DNA of 64,000 nucleotides from Mycogone perniciosa (lineage: Eukaryota > Ascomycota > Sordariomycetes > Hypocreales > Hypocreaceae). The notes beneath the pieces were generated by a model, which was not told where the DNA came from, made no database searches, and saw only the letters and a list, made by a program, of their open reading frames with translations. Shown piece after piece: positions 1 to 13,540 of this stretch (positions are counted from its first letter, which is position 1; the number at the start of each line of letters is the position of its first letter). Position numbers and translations under genes: made by a program. The DNA is taken from NCBI GenBank assembly GCA_025331125.1, contig JAOALB010000107.1:62001-126000 (forward strand). The letters run 5' to 3'.

Positions 1-903
1 ATTAATCTTTATAGGTAGCTTTATCCTGTAAATATTTCTAAAAGCTTAAGCGAAAAAGAGGAACTTTTAAAAAGGTATTTTTTTATTTTCCGCTAAAGAA
101 TTTAACTTTTCTTTAGCCTTTATTATAGCAGTTTTAAAAGGTATTAATATTAAGCTACGTATATAATTAAATAATCTTTTTAATTAAAGGTTTAAAGAAC
201 AGGTTAAGTCTAGCACTTTAATATTTAAAAGCTATTTATTTACTTTTAATTCTTTTATTTAAAGTTATAATAAATTATTAAAGTATTAATTAAATAGTCT
301 TTTAATAATTAAATGCCCTTTTTCCCTTTAATTAAAGTTATTTAATTTAAATAGTTAGCCTTTAAAGGTATATTCCTTTTTTAAGTAAAAAAAGGATATA
401 TTCCTTTAACAAAAAGCCTATAGTAAAGCGTTTCTTTAAAGTAAAAAGTTCTTTTAAAATAAAAAAAGCTTTTGTTTATCTATTTAAGAAAATAGAACTA
501 ACTATTTTTTAAATATAGTTTCCTTTATTAATATTAATCTTAAAGTATTAGATTATTGCCTTTTCTAAGTCTCTTTTAAATAGCTTTAATATAAGTAAAA
601 GTAATCTATATATTAAAGATTATAAAAGAGGTAAAGATAATATTTTTATTAAAAGTTAAAGAAAGTCTAGTTAAAAATATTAATAAAATTAAAATAATAT
701 CTTTATACTAGGAAATTAAATAATTAAGCTATTCCTTAGTCAATTATGTTATATTTAGCCAAAAATCTATTAAAACTAGCCTATAATTCTATTAATAGTT
801 TAATAAAAATAACTTTTAGTAGCAGTATAAAAGTGCCTTTAATAATTACTTCCGAGAATATAATTTTTAAGATTTCCCTTTATTTTAGTTATTAGTTTGA
901 TTA

Positions 904-1146
904 AAGGGGAATTAGTACTTTAAATATATATATATATATATATATATACTAATAATAACCTAAATAAAGTAAAGGAACTGCACTTTTAAATAAAAGTATA
1001 AAGCTATAGTTAAGTAATATAGGGACTAAAAAATACTATAAGTTATTTAATTATAATATCTATAGCTAAAAGCAATTAATAGTTACCTCTTTATATTTAA
1101 GCGGCTATAAAATTATAAGAAAGGTAATATATTAAAGGAAAATATA
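904..1146 (+). repeat. Left terminal inverted repeat of the 4-kb DNA transposon
   Basis: Matches the reverse complement of 4672-4909 over its whole length. Shared blocks include the (TA)n tract, AATAACCTAAATAAAGT, CAGTTAAGTAATATA-like sequence and TAGTTACCTCTTTA. Differences are mostly transitions. Confidence 0.75.
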
Positions 1147-2755
1147 GGGTATTTCTTCTAAAACTAAGTTTATTTGTTTTATCTTTATAGTTTTATACTT
1201 TTTTAATTTAATAATAGCTTAAATAAATAACTAACCTTTTTTAATACACTAGTAAAAAGGAGTATAGATATATTAAGTATATTAATTACCTTTAATAAAG
1301 CACTATGCTTTAATATATATATTATAGGTTATTTTATATAGACTATTTAATAAATAAATATTAAAACCTTTCTTTAAGGTTTATTAAAACTCTTAAAACT
1401 ATCTGCAAGGATATAATCAATATAACTGGCTTTTAATACTTAAAGATAAATAATATATATAATTATATATATACTCTTTATTAAATAAAAAATATAATAC
1501 TATGTTTAATACTTTTTTTAAGTTTATAAGTATAGTTAAAATATAATATAATATCTTTATATATTATATTAAATAAAATAATAAAAAGGCTATAATAGCA
1601 AGTAAAGGTTCAATATACTATTAGCTTTAGGCGGATAAAAAAGGAATAATCTTAAAGCTTTTGCCTTTATATATCTATAAGTTAAATAGTATATTAAAAT
1701 GTATAGGCTAGGAAGTTATAATTAAATTAACTAAAATGCTTAACTATATTAATTTTCCAGATAACTTATAGCTTAAAGGCGCTAAAGCAGTAATATACTT
1801 TATTAATATAAGCCTATTATATATACTTAAGACAATATTACTGATTAATAAATTAAAGTAATAGTTTCGCGATTTTGCCCCTTTTTTTATAAAAAGGCTT
1901 TCTGTAGATTTATAGCTAAATTAAAATAGGATTTATACTTATAGCTGCTGCGCCTATATATTAAATAAAGACTATAAAGATAACTGAAATAAAAAAGAAT
2001 TTAAAACTAAACTTAAAGGCTTAATTAAATACTTTATTAAATATACTATAAATAATATATATTATATTTAATTACTTTATTTAATAAAAGTAATTATTAT
2101 AAAATATATATTATTTAATAGAAAACCTTTCTAATAGTAAAAAGGAGATTGTAAATAACTTTACTATAGTTTAATAAAATAAGTTTTTTAAAGAGGTTAA
2201 AAAAGCGGAATTAAAGTTTATACTTTTTTTAATATATATTCCTGCAGTAAAAAATACTTTTTTAAATAATAAAAAAATAAAAAGCTTGCCTTTAAAGGTA
2301 ATAGACTTTAAAGTATTACTATAAACTTAATAACTGCTTAAATCAAGCTATTAGTATACTTAAAAAAAAAAGCTTTTAAAGTTTAAATATTAAAAGCTAC
2401 TTTAAAAGGTTAACCTTTATAGATACAATTAGTGCGCCTATAGGTAAATAAAGTAGTGCTTTTAAAAGTATATAATAGTTTTTTAAAGAAAGTTAAAAAC
2501 TAAAAGAATAGTTTTTAATATTAAAGGTATAAGAATTAATATATACTCTCCCCTATAAAAATTCTTTTACACTAATAGCTGTTATAGCTTATTAATATAC
2601 AGGGTAATTTTTACAGGCCTACTAGCCTATCTCTCCGCTTAGGCTTACTAGGCCCTAATAGCGAATAAAGAGGGAGGAATTCAGAGAGCTTTACCTCCCT
2701 TAAAAGCTAGCGATAACATCTATACAGCTCTGCTGCTAGTATATTGCCTTATAAA

Positions 2756-3005
2756 AGGCAATAAATAACACTCTACCTTATAAAAGGTATTGCTAAAGAT
2801 AATATACTGCCTCCTATACAAAAGGCCTCGAAAACTATATCGCCTTATAAAAGATCTTAACAGCTTACCTTTTAAAGGCACAGCTACTGCCTTGCAAAAG
2901 GTATTGCCGACGATAATATACTGCCTCCTGCGTAAAAGGCCTTAAAAGCTATATCGCTTTATAAAAGGTCCTGATAGCTAGCACTTAGGTTTTTCCCCTC
3001 TGTAA
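2756..3005. repeat. 114-bp direct repeat built of palindromic CCTT-N2-AAAAGG modules
   Basis: Two tandem copies, offset by 114 bp (AAAAGGTATTGC at 2782 and again at 2896), share the order: AAAGGTATTGC, GATAATATACTGCCTCC, AAAAGGCCT, ACTATATCGC-like sequence, TTATAAAAG. Within and just before them the short palindrome (A/G)CCTT-N2-AAAAGG(C/T) recurs in about eight variants. This patch is visibly less AT-rich than its surroundings. It lies inside the 4-kb DNA transposon; it could be a subterminal repeat array of that element or an older insertion. No coding potential seen. Confidence 0.65.
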
Positions 3006-4671
3006 AGAGGGTTTTTTATCTTAATGCCTAAAGCCCTAAGCTTTAAATAACCCTTTTTCCTTTATAAATTAAAAAATAGTAAATAGCTATAAAGTTAATA
3101 CCCCTGGCTATTTTCTGGCAGCTTGCTGGCTAGTTAAGCCAGTCTTAAACTGACAGGATTATATAGGGGTAACCTAATATCTTATCTATAAATAAAATAA
3201 AGACTTTAGCCGGCTTTTACCATTTTATTGCCTATAAGGGATTTATATAACTAGTTTACTTAATGGATGTAAATAGTAAAACAAATAAATAAATATAAGA
3301 ATTAATATAAAGTAATTATTTATAAAGGCTAAAAGTAAACTAATATAATAAAGACTTATTTACTTTGATAATAAAAAAGGAGATTTTAAAGGAAAAGCTA
3401 GCTAAAAGTCTATTAAGTAATAAAGCAGTAATTAATATTTATAAAAGTATAAAACTTTAAAGGAAATAATTTATAAAAAAGGTTAATAAATATCTTTTAA
3501 TATATAAAACTAAAATATATACTTTAAGTATTGCTTTTAAAGATAATAAGCTTAGTATATATTTAATAATTATAAAGCTTTTTATTTAATATTATATTAA
3601 CTACTACCTAATAAATAAAAGTTAATAAATAGTAAATTAAAAAGTATAATAATAGTATTTATTATTTTTAATATAGTAATAAACTATAAAGCTTCCTTTT
3701 AAAAAAGTATTAACTTTAATAAATTAAATATTTAGTAAAATGATTTAATAAAACTATTAAAAGATTAAAAGGAGTTTATAAAATATTTACTTAAAGATAG
3801 GTTTAAATAAACTATATATAATAAAATTAACTCTTTATATATGAAAAGAACCTAATAAAAGATATTATATTTAAAGGCGAAAATAAAACTATGATTTATA
3901 TATTAAATTTTTATATATAAATTTCACTAAAATAGAAATTTAAAATACTATAAAGCTTAGCTTATAAGTTAAAGGGACTTATAAAAGCACTTTATATTAA
4001 AGATTATATATATAATTACTTTAATAGTATGTTTATTTTATATATTTATTGCTTTTATAATACAATTTAACGTTAAGTTAAAATAATATAATATTAAAAA
4101 TAGTTTCTTTAATACTTTTAAAGTAAAACTTAAAGCTAGTTATATACAAGCTACTTTAAGGTTTTAAGCAGCTAAATATATATTTAAAACTTATTAAAGC
4201 TTTATATAAGTTAAAGGACTCGCGAAAACTATAGTTTAATAAATTATCTTTAACCTTAAAATAATAAAGGTTAATTTTAAGCTTTGAAAAGCCTTATCTC
4301 TTTTATAAAAAGCTTAAAAGATCTTTATTATATACTATATATAAATAATATTTTAATTATATATTATTATAATAATAAGGCTTTTTATATTAAACTATTA
4401 AATACTTGTAAAGTAAAGTATAAGCTTTATAGTAAAGGAAATATATAATAGTTTTTAAATATTAAAATTACTTAAAACGATAAAAAGTATAAAATATACT
4501 TTTTATAAAATATATTTTATTAAAGGTAACTAATATACCTAATATACTTATACTATTTTTTACTAGTTTACTTAAAAAAAGTTAATTATTTATTTAAGTA
4601 ACTATAAAATTAAAAAAGTATAAAAGTATAAAGATAAAAAAAATAGATTTAATTTAATAGAATATTAACTT

Positions 4672-4909
4672 GCGTTCTCCTTTAATATATTACTTTACCT
4701 GTAATTTCATGGCCGCTAAGGCGTAAAGAGGTAACTATTGGTTATTTTCGGCTGCAGATATTATAATTAAATAATCTGCAGTATCTTTTAGTCCTTATAT
4801 TACTTAACTGCAGCTCTATAGTTCTATTAAAAGCGCGGTTCCTGCACTTTATTTAGGTTATTGTTATATATATATATATATATATGTATTTAGAGTGCCG
4901 ATTCCCTTT
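4672..4909 (-). repeat. Right terminal inverted repeat of the 4-kb DNA transposon
   Basis: Inverted copy of 904-1146. It keeps several CTGCAG and GCGG/GGCC sites that are mutated to TA forms in the left copy, which gives the polarity of the RIP changes. Confidence 0.75.
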
Positions 4910-6250
4910 TAATAAAGTATTTTAAGAAAGTTATAAAATAGTAATTTGAGCTTAATAATAAAATATAGCTTTTAGTAATTTTAATATTAATTATAAAGCT
5001 TATAAAAGCTATAATATAAGCTATAAAAGTAATTATTAAAATATATTAAAAAAAGGTAAAATCTATATATTATATAGCTATTATAATAAAGCTAAATATA
5101 ATATATAGCGCTTTAGCTTTATTATAGTTTTTAATTAACTTTAATAAAAAATACTTTAAGGTAATTAACTAATTAATTTATTATTTATATATATAGCGCT
5201 TTTTAGCTTTTTAATATAAAGGGCAAGGTAATATATAAATCTTAACTGCTTTAAATAATACTTTTTTTACTAATAATATAAATACTTAGAAATTATTTTA
5301 AAGGTATTTTATTATACCTTTTTTAAGCTTTATTTCATAAAATACTATATATTAAAATACTATAAATATACTTATAATTAAAGCTAAGCTATTTCCCTTT
5401 ACTTACATAGTAAAAAAGGCAATAAATATATATTACCTTTTTTAAATAATAAAATTTAACTTTAATATTAATTAAAACATTAACTATAATAGTTAATTAA
5501 TTATATACTTTATAATTAAAGAAACTATATCTATTAATACTTACCTATATTAAATTAATATATAAAATATATTACTTTAATAAAAGTATTAAAAAGAGTT
5601 ATTTTTAACTCTTATTTCTTTATTAACTTTATATTTATTAATAGGCTTATAAAAGACTTTCTTTAATTATACTTTAAGCACTTTAAAGTACTATTAAATC
5701 TAAGAAATATATAGTTATTAAAATAGAAAATAGAAAAGTATAAAAAACTATTTAATTTTAGCCTATAAACCATTTACTATAGAGGGTATATTTTATTACT
5801 ATAAAAATTAATTATTCAAAGTTTTCTATTCTTTATATACTTATATATAAAAAGTATTATTATTATAGCTGCTTAAAGTAATAGCCTTTTTAATATAAAT
5901 TCAATTGTTTTCTTTTAATAAATTAAATTAAAGGTATAATACCTTTTTATACTAAATTATTATTTAATTATATTAGTTTATAAATATATAAAAAAAGAAT
6001 ACTATATTTATTTAATTATTACCTTTACTTATAATTTAAAAAAGCTAATATATAATTAATATAAATATTAAAGAACTATAAATTATAAAATTAATTAAAG
6101 TAATATAGTAAAGATAAAGAAAAAATATATTAAAAAGTATATTAATAGTTATTATTAAAATAAATAGTATACTGTTAAAAGTAGGCAATAGTAATATATT
6201 AAAAGAAATCTCTTTTATTAGTAACTATTAACTTTAGATAACCTTTATAA

Positions 6251-6517
6251 AGAGGGGATAACAGTATAGTAGCAGGGGCAGCAGTAAAAGTAAAGGCTAA
6301 AGCAGGGACTATTGCGGGAGCAGCGATAGTAGGAGCAGTACCTGGAGCAGTAGCAGTAGTAATAGGGGCAGGGGCTAGAGCAGAAGCAGAAGCAGCAATA
6401 GAAGCCGGACTAGCTAGAGCAGGAGTAGAAGCAGTAATAGAAGCTGGACTAGCTAGCGCAAAAGTAAAAGCTAAAGCAGGAGCCAGTATAGGAGCAGTAG
6501 CAGGCATGGCCGCCTAA
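6251..6517. repeat. GC-richer hexanucleotide minisatellite open on both strands
   Basis: An island of degenerate GGAGCA/GTAGCA hexamers within extreme AT DNA. Internal duplications are visible: AAAAGTAAAGGCTAAAGCAGG-like sequence near 6286 and 6471, and an ATAGAAGCCGGACTAGCTAG-like block near 6398 and 6438. Because the period is a multiple of three, both strands stay open. The + strand gives 88 codons (6251-6517) rich in Ala, Gly and Val, with no early ATG; the - strand has an ATG at 6507 and 102 codons rich in Ala, Pro and Thr. I think this is a repeat artefact or a TE gene fragment, not an established gene. Confidence 0.6.
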
Positions 6518-7936
6518 AGACAACTAACACTATAATAAGCTACCTCTAAAGGGCGACTGCGACTACACTTAACAGAAAAGGTATTTTTATTCTGCGATTT
6601 TATTATTAGCTAATAAAAGTATACTATAAAAGGAATACGCGAAAAGTATAATATTTACTAAGGCTATATTAATACTGCTAATACTATTAATACTGCTATT
6701 ATTAATAATAATAATAATATTAATATTAATAATTAAAAAAAAAGTAAGGAATAAAGTTAAAGGGCAGTTAATATACCTATTTTAACCGTTTAAAATTAAT
6801 TTACCTACTTAAAAAGCTTTATTATTTAATTTCCTATTATTATAAATTGATGATAGCTATAGTATTTTTATCCCTGTTACCTTTATAATAAAATATTAAT
6901 ATATATTTATAATAAAGGAGCTTTTAATTAAGCGATAACGGCTTTAAAAGCGCAACCAGACAGTTATAATACTATAAATAAATTAGGATAGCAGTTAATA
7001 AAATATTAGGAATAGCTTTATTAACTGGGGGGTATATTAGGGTAGGTAGGCTAAGGATTTACTGCTTATTAGCGCTTATTAATGCTAAGGAGCTTTTATC
7101 GGCTTATATAGTAAATATAAGCTAGTATATATACTGTATAAGCGATATATTAGACTATATAGGCGCTTATAATATATATATTCTACCTTTTCCTTTATAT
7201 TAACTATATATATATATAGCAAAGCTATTATAGTATATTCTCTAATAAAATTAAGTTTTATGCCTATTCTCTCTATACTCTATATAGCTATACTGCACTC
7301 TATTATAAGAATATAATCTATAAATAATATTTATACTTTATTATATTTAATTCTATAAATATAATAATATTTTATATATTCTTAACTTTATTTATAACCT
7401 TTACAATAATTCTCTTTACGTTATTTAATTAAAGGCTTTTCTTTAGTTAATAATTAAAATTAAAATAATAAAAGAATTTAAAGTTAATTTATTTAAAATT
7501 AAAAATGTTTACTTTTATAATAGTTATTATTAAATTAAATAAAAGTATTTATTAAGTTTAAAGCTTTTATTAATGGAAATAAATCTTATATTTTATATTT
7601 TATAGATAACTTATATCTATTTAAATACTAGTTTTTAATAAAGGAATTATTTTAATATTAATATTAATATATTTAATAATAAATAAAACGTTTCCTTATA
7701 TTATAAAGTTAATTAAACTATTTTTAATTATTTTAATCTCTATTGATAAAGACCTTTATAAATTAACTAAAAGACTTTATCTCTTAATTAATTAATAAAC
7801 CTTTAAAATACCTATAAAAGTAAAATACCTTTTAAATAAGTTTTATTTACACTATATCTTATACATAAATTAAAATATTATTGCGTATTTAGTTATTATA
7901 ACATCAGCACTATTATTATAATAACCTAAATTACCA

Positions 7937-8150
7937 ATATATAATAAAGTAAAAGAGTAAAAAATAACTACCCCTTTTCCCTTTTTTCCCTTTCCTTTTA
8001 TATAGTCCTTTACAGGAATTACTAGGGATATATTTAGGATGTTTATTTTTAGAGATTTCCTAAGGAAACAAAGAAATATTTATATAATTATTACTCTTTC
8101 ATTTCCCTGCTATTCTTTGATTATAGTGCTAGCTATATTAATATAATATA
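7937..8150. repeat. Left LTR of the outermost retrotransposon
   Basis: Direct repeat of 27973-28190. The two align from AATATATAATA to the TATATTAATAT-rich end, with mostly transition differences. Confidence 0.65.
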
Positions 8151-11100
8151 TTAAATACTACTTTTAAGAAAAGTTATTTATTGCCTTTTATAGTATTTTC
8201 CTTTATTATATATTTCTATATAATTATATTATAAAATATGAAGAGACAGTAATAAATATATATTTGACTTTATAAATATTATTTTTAGTTTAATTAAAAA
8301 AGAAGTAATTAAGTAACATTAAAGTAATATCTTTACTTTTATATTTTGAGTTTTAAAAACATCCTTTATAATTTAGTAATTAACTTTGGCCTTTATTTCT
8401 TTTATATAGTTTAAGTAAAGGGTTTAGTAATTATAAATTACTAAACTTTATTTTCTTTAATTAATCTAAATATATAGGCTTTAATCTATGTATATTTTAA
8501 GTATTCTTTAATGCCTTTTAAAGAAACCTTTTTATTTTACTACAATTAATAAAAGGTTTATATATAAAGATGTTTTTATAAATCCCTGTTAGGATTTTGG
8601 GTTTATAAATTAATTAAATATAAATGTTTATTTTAATAATTAATTTACTTCAAATATTAAAAATCCTTATTAATTTAATAAAGGTTATATTTTATTTAAT
8701 ATTATTTTAAACTTCTTTATAAAAGTATAATATGATTTATGTATATTATATTTTCCTATTCAAGATTAATAACGAACACTTTCATTTTTTTAATTTAAGC
8801 GCTTTTTATTTAACTTTAGCCTTTATATTATTAATTAACTGTTTATTATTTCATTTAGTAAAGTAAACTATTAATTACCTTTAATATTACTAAAGATTCT
8901 ATTTTTTTCTTTACAATATTTTAAAGTGTTCTTTTTTTACTTTTATTTTATAGCTATCTTTCGTTTTATTATTTTTATTTTCTTTTAAATTATTTTATAT
9001 TTACTTATAATATAATTGTTTATTGTTTTTAAATTATAGCTATTAGTATCTTTTATAAGTTTTTTAATTTTCTTTCTATTAATAAATACTTAAGTTTTGG
9101 CTTTATCTTTTTCTTTTATATTGTTAAATAAACTTTAACGTAAATACTGCTAATACCTTTTTTTACTAATTAGAATAGTTTAACTATTCTTCTTCTAATA
9201 TTAAACATAACCTTTTAAATTTACCTTTACCTTTGTTATTTATCTTTAAATTTAAAATTTACTTTACGTTTCTCTTTTTCTTTTTCTTTCTTTTTTATAT
9301 TTACTGCTTTAAATTAAGTTTAATTGCTTTATAAGTTTAAAGTACACAATTAGAAAACGATATAAATATTAAACTACTCTTTAAGTAAGGTTTATATATT
9401 AAATACTTTATTCTTTTTATTATTCAAAATAAACTAGCCTTTTATTTTAAAAGCTTTAAGATTATGAAATTTAAAATATAATATGTTTTTTTAATTTTGA
9501 TTATGTTTAATCTTCTGTTTTAAATTTTGAAAGGTAATATATTTTATTATATTATTTCTTTATAGCGATTTATATACATATAATATTCAATGTAACTTGT
9601 TTTTAAAAGATAATTTAATTGAATAGTTATTTTTAATCTTTTAAATAATATTCTTTATTATTTAATCTTATTCCTATAAATAGTTTATTTAATGATATTT
9701 TAATTATAAGAATATATAAATTATAGAAAGAGAATTAAATAAGTATAATAGTGTTTATTTAATATTTGTTTAAGTGATTATCATAAAAGTATTATAATAT
9801 AATATCTATAGTCTAGTCTTTTCTTTAAATAAACCTTTAATTTATAGGTATTATATAGTTAATATTAAAAGCTTAAATTTATATATTCTTTATAATATTT
9901 ACTAAAACCGTTGAAGGAATTCATTATTATAGTTAAATATAATTTATTATAAAATCTCTAATTTATTTGTTATTATAGTTAAATATTATTTATTATAGGA
10001 TTCTTAGTTTATTTATATTAACTTTATATAAAAGGCTTTTCTTTTAATATCTTATAGTATATTAATTATGTGTTAACATTAATAGGTATACTTTTAACAA
10101 TTTATTAATTACTATTATTAAAGTATTAAGATAAGCTTTTAATAGGTTTTATTATATAATAGTGTTTATATTTATTATAAAGAGATTTACTTTAATGTTT
10201 ATTTTAATAATATAAAAACAATATTTAAAAAAAGAATAAATACAATTTCTTTTAATAGTTTTAATTAGTTTATTTAGCTTTGCTTATATATATTATAATT
10301 TACGATTTCTTTATTAATTTACTTTATAAATCTAAATTTTATAAAGTTTCTAGTTACGTGTTTTTATAGTTATATTTTATCTAAATAGAATCTTAAACTA
10401 TATGTATTATTTATAATTCTATTAATAACTTTATTAAATATATAATTATTATAGCTTATTAGGTTTTAAAAAGTATAGTATATTATTAATATAAATAAAA
10501 AGTAAATGTTCTTTTTTTAATTATTTAATAATAAACTTTTATTTCAAGTTTGTTATATATAATATTTATATTTATTTATTTTTAGCTATAGTATAATATT
10601 ATCTTTAATAAAGGTATATATATATTTATTAAGCATTTTATCTCTTTATATTTTATTAAATTCTGTAAACCTATTTATAAAGCCTTCTTCATCGTTTTTA
10701 TTTATTAAAAGCTATAATATTATATTAATAATTAAATTCAGTATTTTAAAGATATAGGATATATTACATTAAATCAACTAAGCTATTATAATATCATAAT
10801 AAAGTAGTTATTTAGTTCTATACTTTTAGTAAATATTATTTTCTATTATATCATATTATAGGTTATATTATAGTTAATTAAAACTATTATAAACCTTACT
10901 TTAATTAAATTTATTATAGTTTCAGCTTTTTTCATTATTTAAAAAAATCCTATTATCTTAAATCTTATAACTTAATATTATAGTTTACCTTCTTTTAATG
11001 TCCAATTTAAAAATAAAATAAATCGTACTATTAAGGTAAAGATTTATATTTCAAAGCCTTATTAAAATCCCTTGTTAAGGTAAAATACTATTATTTTAAT

Positions 11101-13323
11101 ACCTTTTTGTTTTAATATATTAAATTAAATACACAAAAGTTTTATTTAAATACAAGTAATATTAGATTTTTATATCTACTAATACTTTATTTATATTTTA
11201 AGAAGTAGCTATATTCTTTTATTTAATATTAACTTAACTTTTAATATAAATTAAACAATTAAATAATAAAGCTATTTAATTATATTAGTGTAAACTTTAA
11301 GCTTTTATAAAGTAATTAAAAACCTTATTTCTTAGAATACTATTAGTTTTTGTTTTATATTTATTAATTTTATTTTCTTTATTAAAAATCTAAACCTTTA
11401 TATTAATAAGTATATTAAAAATAATTTTATTAAGAATAATACAGTATTTTCTTCAAGTACATTAAATACTGTTTTAGTATATTTAAATGTATTATAATAT
11501 TATTAATAAAAGCTGCTATAACACTTTAATAAAGCTAGAAAGTGTTATATATAAGCCTTTATAATAATAATTTACTACTCTAATATTAAATATATATTTA
11601 AAATAAATATATTATTTAATACTTTTCAATTAATTATAACTTCCTTTTTACTACTATTAACTATTTCCTTAATTATAAATATCAAATTAATAAAAACTAT
11701 TAATTCAATTAGTTATTTTATATAGCTTTAATTATTAAGTATGTTAAAAGTTATATTTTAATATTTTTTATTTTCTTTATTTAAAAGGTATAGTAATAAT
11801 TAAATTCTATTATTTGATTAATTATTAATTAATAAGAATTTTATATATTTAATAGGATTTATTTTAATTTGTTGAATACTTTTTTATAAATTACAAAAGG
11901 CTTTCACTAAGCTTTTAATATAATAAATTAAATTTCTATTCTTCATTTAAATATATATTTTATTCTCAATTTATATTTTCAATATATTATTATATATATA
12001 TATTCTTAATTTAAAATATAGCTTTATAAGTTACTCTTATCATAAGACTATGATTTCTTTTTATTTATTTCAAGGTTTTCAAAGTGGTTTTTAATTACTT
12101 TTTTCTTTTAATAATATAATTAATAGTAAAAAGCTTTAATTCTTTTTATATTTATAAATTAAATACCTTTGAATTATATTATAATTGATATTAATCAATA
12201 TTATTATTATTTGTTTTATATATATTAGCTTTTGAATATTATTAATTTTTATGTTTGAAATATATAAAACATTTTAATATAGTTGAATCTTAAAATATTA
12301 AAAGATTAATATAAACAGTATATCTTTCCTTTTAAACAATACTTTAATAGTTATAAAAATAAATTATTATGTATTATAATTAATACATAATTATAACAGT
12401 TTAAAATATTTATATTATATAAAGTATTACATTCTGACTTCAATAATATATTAACCATAATATATTTTATAATTTATACTACTATTTATAATCTTATTTT
12501 ATATAGAATTGAGAGAATAAATTTAAAAGTAAATACTATATATTCAATTTAATTTCTTACTTATACCTTCTTAATATTAGTTTATTTAATAGTGTTTAAT
12601 TACTTAATTTTAATATTAATAAAAAAGATATCTTTCCTATTATTATTAATTCAAGTACTTTTAAATTAATATAAATTAACCTTTTAACGTTTAATTCAAT
12701 ATATTTATAAATCACTTGTGTATTTAAGCTAGCTTATATATAAATAAACTTTACTTTAATAATTAAACTAGCTATTTATAATCCTTACTATATTTTTTAT
12801 ACTTTTTATATTATATTATATTCTTTTTTATTTATATACTTTTATAGTTTTCCCTTTTTTGAATAAGTTTCTTTATATCTTTATATACCGTTTTACTTAA
12901 TCTTTTCTTATTAACATTTAATATAAAAAACTTATATTTAAATTACTTTTTTAATTCATATTAACTTTAAGCTTTTTTATATTTAGTTAACTTAATTTCT
13001 TTAATATTATGATTAATTACAATTAAAAATACTATTTTCTTAATATAAAATATTTCATTTTTTAATAAACTATAGTTTTTATTCTATTAAAATTAGGTTA
13101 TATATTAAAGAAGTTTACTGCCCTTTTTCTTTATCAGTGTTTATTAATACTTAAATTTATTTTACTTTACTATAATAAAAGTAATAGTTTATATTAATTT
13201 AAAGTATTTACTATTACTGCTTATTCTATTCATTTAATAAATATTTCTCTTTCTATTTATAGTTTACTTTATTTAATAATTAATTTAACTATTATGAAAG
13301 CTATTATTCCTTTTTATTATTAT

Positions 13324-13540
13324 TATAATAGGGGGTTAAGCCAGGTAGGTATAATATAGCCAACAAGGTATTATAAAACCTAAACTTGCCGCTTTATTAA
13401 CTTATATACAGCTAGGTTAATATAGTTAAGCAAAGGGCTAGCGTTATATAGGGGACCCTATATTGCTATCCTTTATAACAGTATATACCCCTTTAAATAT
13501 AGTATATATTAAAGTATATACTTTTCGGTATTATAATTAT
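13324..13540 (-). repeat. Left LTR of the middle retrotransposon
   Basis: Aligns base for base with the split right copy. Shared blocks include CCGCTTTATTAACTTATATA, GCTAGGTTAATATAGTTA, GCAAAGGGCTAG, TATATAGGGGACCCT and the TATACCCCTTTAAATATAG run. Confidence 0.75.

Larger units (their letters stand above)
904..4909. mobile_element. RIP-degraded DNA transposon with long terminal inverted repeats
   Basis: The two ends are inverted copies of one another over about 240 bp (904-1146 and 4672-4909). Both begin AA(A/G)GGGAAT, run into a (TA)n microsatellite and then a long stretch of shared unique sequence. Each end abuts a TA dinucleotide (902-903 and 4910-4911), compatible with a TA target duplication of the Tc1/mariner type. 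The interior (about 3.5 kb) is AT-rich with no readable transposase, so the superfamily cannot be fixed; long-TIR families such as Mutator-like elements are alternatives. The right TIR has kept more G and C than the left, so the two ends decayed unequally. Confidence 0.75.

Noticed and set aside
926..948. (TA)n microsatellite as an independent feature
   Set aside because: It is part of the transposon terminal inverted repeat, mirrored at about 4,866-4,885.
6199..6507. 102-codon minus-strand Ala/Pro/Thr-rich open frame
   Set aside because: Explained by a hexanucleotide repeat whose period keeps both strands open; it sits in a TE graveyard and has no family features.
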